This document shows positions 31,761 through 31,818 of a stretch of DNA of 31,818 bases, piece after piece. The notes under the pieces are model-generated. The model had not been told where the DNA came from. It worked only from the letters and a program-made list of their open reading frames with translations, and ran no database searches. The first letter of the stretch is position 1. The number at the start of each line of letters is the position of its first letter. Origin of the DNA: an uncultured Gammaproteobacteria bacterium (GTDB lineage: Bacteria; Pseudomonadota; Gammaproteobacteria; Arenicellales; Poriferihabitantaceae); assembly GCA_938021685.1 (NCBI GenBank), contig CALIFM010000185.1, positions 1 through 31,818 of the forward strand, written 5' to 3'. Both the position numbers and the translations under genes were made by a program.

Positions 31761-31818
31761 ATGAACAAAATAACCAAGAGAGAGTCAGAAGTTTTGGCTA
31801 TCCTAGAAGAAGATGCGC
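31761..31818 (+). CDS. N-terminus of a possible HTH protein (cut by the window edge)
   Basis: Only 19 codons are visible, starting at an ATG with a possible promoter upstream; an earlier ATG at 31750 runs into a stop. The visible residues begin MNKITKRESEVLAILEED, which resembles the opening helix of small winged helix-turn-helix domains, including those fused to PfkB-type sugar kinases. The similarity is short and could be chance. If it is a regulator, its divergent placement would suit control of the YqcI/YcgG gene. Confidence 0.4.
   Translation, partial: MNKITKRESEVLAILEEDA

Overview
This window looks like chromosomal DNA from a Gram-negative bacterium, most likely an aquatic gammaproteobacterium. 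The evidence is an enteric-type GMP reductase, a ChaC-type cyclotransferase, an OmpR-type two-component pair with a 4-base overlap, a signal-peptide-bearing MsrA-MsrB fusion, and a WcaJ/ManC-type polysaccharide locus. I cannot name a genus. Coding density is high, no intergenic gap exceeds about 250 bases, and I saw no rRNA, tRNA, CRISPR array or insertion sequence.

Region 1 (1-8331) is housekeeping and stress functions: a leftward SDR epimerase, then rightward ChaC, a YdjM-like membrane hydrolase, GMP reductase, a response regulator and histidine kinase, an exported methionine sulfoxide reductase fusion (MsrAB), and an exported thioredoxin-fold DUF1223 protein with a CxxC motif. The last four may form a sense-and-repair module for the cell envelope.

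Region 2 (8354-14201): a leftward pair (ProC-like reductase, then a QEGLA/DUF1704 putative metallopeptidase) is divergent from a rightward pair (diaminopropionate ammonia-lyase-like PLP enzyme, then a PhzF-like isomerase). A TspO protein and an atypical YdcF/DUF218 membrane protein follow.

Region 3 (14229-24382) is a surface-glycan locus. A rightward GT4 glycosyltransferase faces a leftward series: ManC, a polyprenyl-phosphate sugar transferase, a CpsB-type PHP phosphatase, a CBS-NeuB-SAF-TIM-barrel fusion, a sialyltransferase-like protein, a PF14907-type nucleotidyltransferase and a small sulfotransferase. Together they predict GDP-mannose supply, lipid-linked chain initiation and a nonulosonic (sialic-type) acid, with possible sulfation. 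No CMP-sugar synthetase, flippase, polymerase, export protein or tyrosine kinase is present, so the pathway must be completed elsewhere.

Region 4 (24633-30683) runs rightward: a GT9 glycosyltransferase, a clear intrinsic terminator, then a tight five-gene group of a zinc-ribbon methyltransferase, a JmjC/cupin oxygenase, two different HprK-like kinases and a sulfotransferase. All five are tailoring enzymes and no scaffold or precursor is encoded with them. This group is the best candidate for an undescribed system.

Region 5 (30684-31818) is visibly AT-richer. It holds a leftward YqcI/YcgG (GntA-type) putative heme N-hydroxylase and, running off the right edge, the start of a divergent gene with a possible helix-turn-helix N-terminus.
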